From positions 1-15,106 of the forward strand of contig JAFBAM010000161.1 of assembly GCA_019247755.1 (NCBI GenBank): DNA of 15,106 nucleotides. Direction: 5' to 3'. Below the pieces are notes generated by a model. That model searched no databases, had not been told where the DNA came from, and saw only the letters and a program-made list of their open reading frames with translations. Both the position numbers and the translations under genes were made by a program. Origin of the DNA: Sphingomonas sp. (GTDB lineage Bacteria; Pseudomonadota; Alphaproteobacteria; Sphingomonadales; Sphingomonadaceae). Below, piece by piece: positions 14,355 through 15,106 of the stretch (the first letter of the stretch is position 1; every line of letters begins with the position of its first letter).

Positions 14355-14738
14355 ATGAGGAAGCTTGCTCTGGGCGCCGCTCTTGCCGCCAGTGTCGCGG
14401 TGACGGGCTGCGCGACCTACCCGAACCAATATGGGTACGACGCTTACGGGAACCCGGTCTACGCCAACGGTTACAACAACGGCTATTATGGCCAGCCGAA
14501 CAACGGCCAGGCCGGCAACGTCGTTGCTGGCGCGGCGATTGGCGCTGCCACCGGTGCGGTTGCCGGCGCTGTGCTTCCGGGCATCAAGCCGGGCACCGGC
14601 GCAGTCGCGGGTGCGATCCTTGGCGGCGTGCTCGGCGCAACGGTCAACGGTCACCAATACTATCGCGATACTCGCGGATATTGCTATTACGTCGACCAGT
14701 ACGGCCAGCCGCGTTACAGCTACGATATCCGCTGCTAG
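14355..14738 (+). CDS. Glycine-zipper outer-membrane-type lipoprotein
   Basis: 127 residues. The N-terminus MRKLALGAALAASVAVTGC is a lipoprotein signal peptide with lipobox V-T-G-C, so C19 would be lipidated and the protein anchored in a membrane. A Tyr/Asn/Gly-rich stretch (about 23-52) is followed by a glycine-zipper segment (about 56-95: VVAGAAIGAATGAVAGAVL, then GTGAVAGAILGGVLGATVNG), as in 17-kDa surface antigen and related envelope proteins. The tail is Tyr-rich with two late cysteines (RGYCYYVDQYGQPRYSYDIR, then a final Cys). ATG 14355 is preferred over an upstream in-frame start at 14334 because it gives a clean signal peptide and has GAAGGGA about 7 bases upstream. A stress-type promoter precedes it. 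It probably has a structural or envelope-stress role; the exact function is unknown. Confidence 0.88.
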   Translation: MRKLALGAALAASVAVTGCATYPNQYGYDAYGNPVYANGYNNGYYGQPNNGQAGNVVAGAAIGAATGAVAGAVLPGIKPGTGAVAGAILGGVLGATVNGHQYYRDTRGYCYYVDQYGQPRYSYDIRC

Positions 14739-14769
14739 TTCAGCGCTTTATCACCCGTTCTTAAGCTGC

Positions 14770-15106
14770 TTAGACGGGGCGGAAGTCACCTTTCGCCTCG
14801 TCGAGCATGTAAAGCCGTCCTTCGGAGATCGAGAAATGGGCGCCGTGAAGCTTTAGGCTTCCGGCCCGCTCACGCTGCGCGATCCACGGGAAGGTCCGAA
14901 GATTGGCGAGGCTCACCTTCACAGCCTCTTGTTCCATGTCGAGGAAGGCGTCAGCATCGAGTTCGCTATGGCGGGCGCGTACCTTGTCGCGAGCTCGATC
15001 CAGCATGCGGACCCAATCGGCGATGAATTGGCCTTGACCGGCCCTTCGGTCGTCGAACTGACCGGTCAGCGACGCCGCGCAGCCGCCGCACAGCCCGTGG
15101 CCCATC
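14770..15106 (-). CDS. Beta-class carbonic anhydrase, C-terminal part, truncated by window edge
   Basis: At least 111 residues are visible, and the frame continues past the right edge. Beta-carbonic anhydrases are zinc enzymes that interconvert CO2 and bicarbonate. The visible part starts in the zinc-ligand motif MGHGLCGGCAA, where His and Cys are two of the zinc ligands. It continues with FIADWVRMLDRARDKV, the helix MEQEAVKVSLANLRTFPWI and the family's closing strand SLKLHGAHFSISEGRLYMLD. The first zinc cysteine and the Asp/Arg pair lie outside the window. The methionine at the edge is internal to the family alignment and is not the true start. It is convergent with the lipoprotein gene, with 31 bases between the stops and no obvious terminator hairpin. 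Confidence 0.9.
   Translation of the reverse strand, partial: MGHGLCGGCAASLTGQFDDRRAGQGQFIADWVRMLDRARDKVRARHSELDADAFLDMEQEAVKVSLANLRTFPWIAQRERAGSLKLHGAHFSISEGRLYMLDEAKGDFRPV

Noticed and set aside
1..15106. CRISPR arrays, insertion sequences, tRNA genes, prophage or defence islands
   Set aside because: Reading both strands I found no spaced direct repeats, transposase, tRNA cloverleaf or phage or defence gene. The gene order and composition look like ordinary chromosome.

Overview
This window is chromosomal DNA with high GC. Gene content and style point to an alphaproteobacterium, most likely Sphingomonadales: the ffs-dnaX-ybaB cluster, an EcfG-type general-stress promoter, a TPR-sulfotransferase, EF-hand periplasmic proteins and an NYN/LOTUS protein. 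This placement is inferred from family resemblance, since there is no rRNA gene here. It is mostly ordinary core and shell genome. I see no phage, IS element, CRISPR array, tRNA or integron.

Layout. 1-1748 (+): the end of one cysteine desulfurase, a complete second cysteine desulfurase and an ISC-type [2Fe-2S] ferredoxin, joined by 4-bp stop/start overlaps; this is an Fe-S cluster assembly operon that begins before the window. 1745-3168 (-): two tandem paralogous EF-hand proteins with signal peptides, probably one operon. 3226-5353 (+): the SRP RNA gene ffs with a candidate promoter, then dnaX (DNA polymerase III tau/gamma) and ybaB/ebfC. The recR gene that commonly follows is absent, and an AMP-forming acyl-CoA ligase (5413-7020) and the ABC-F translation factor EttA (7086-8765) come next. 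8755-10422 (-): a TPR plus sulfotransferase protein. 10465-12724 (+): a DMT-family transporter, a DUF1905 protein and an MscS-type channel. 12721-14177 (-): a stand-alone PAS protein and an NYN-LOTUS protein, separated by a possible weak terminator. 14355-14738 (+): a glycine-zipper lipoprotein. 14770-15106 (-): the C-terminal part of a beta-carbonic anhydrase that runs off the right edge.

How the genes fit together. The left operon supplies sulfur and electrons for Fe-S assembly. The ffs-dnaX-ybaB block is housekeeping (protein targeting, replication, nucleoid). The right third has a stress and envelope flavour: the PAS gene has an exact GGAAC-N16-CGTT promoter on its strand, and the lipoprotein has a near match (GGAAC-N17-GGTT). 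Both fit the EcfG general stress response of Alphaproteobacteria. Three convergent gene pairs overlap at their stop codons and leave no room for intergenic terminators. No stretch over 300 bases lacks a gene.

I did not find a clearly new multi-gene system. The best leads are the stress-promoter pair with the output-less PAS protein, the duplicated EF-hand pair, and the tandem cysteine desulfurases.
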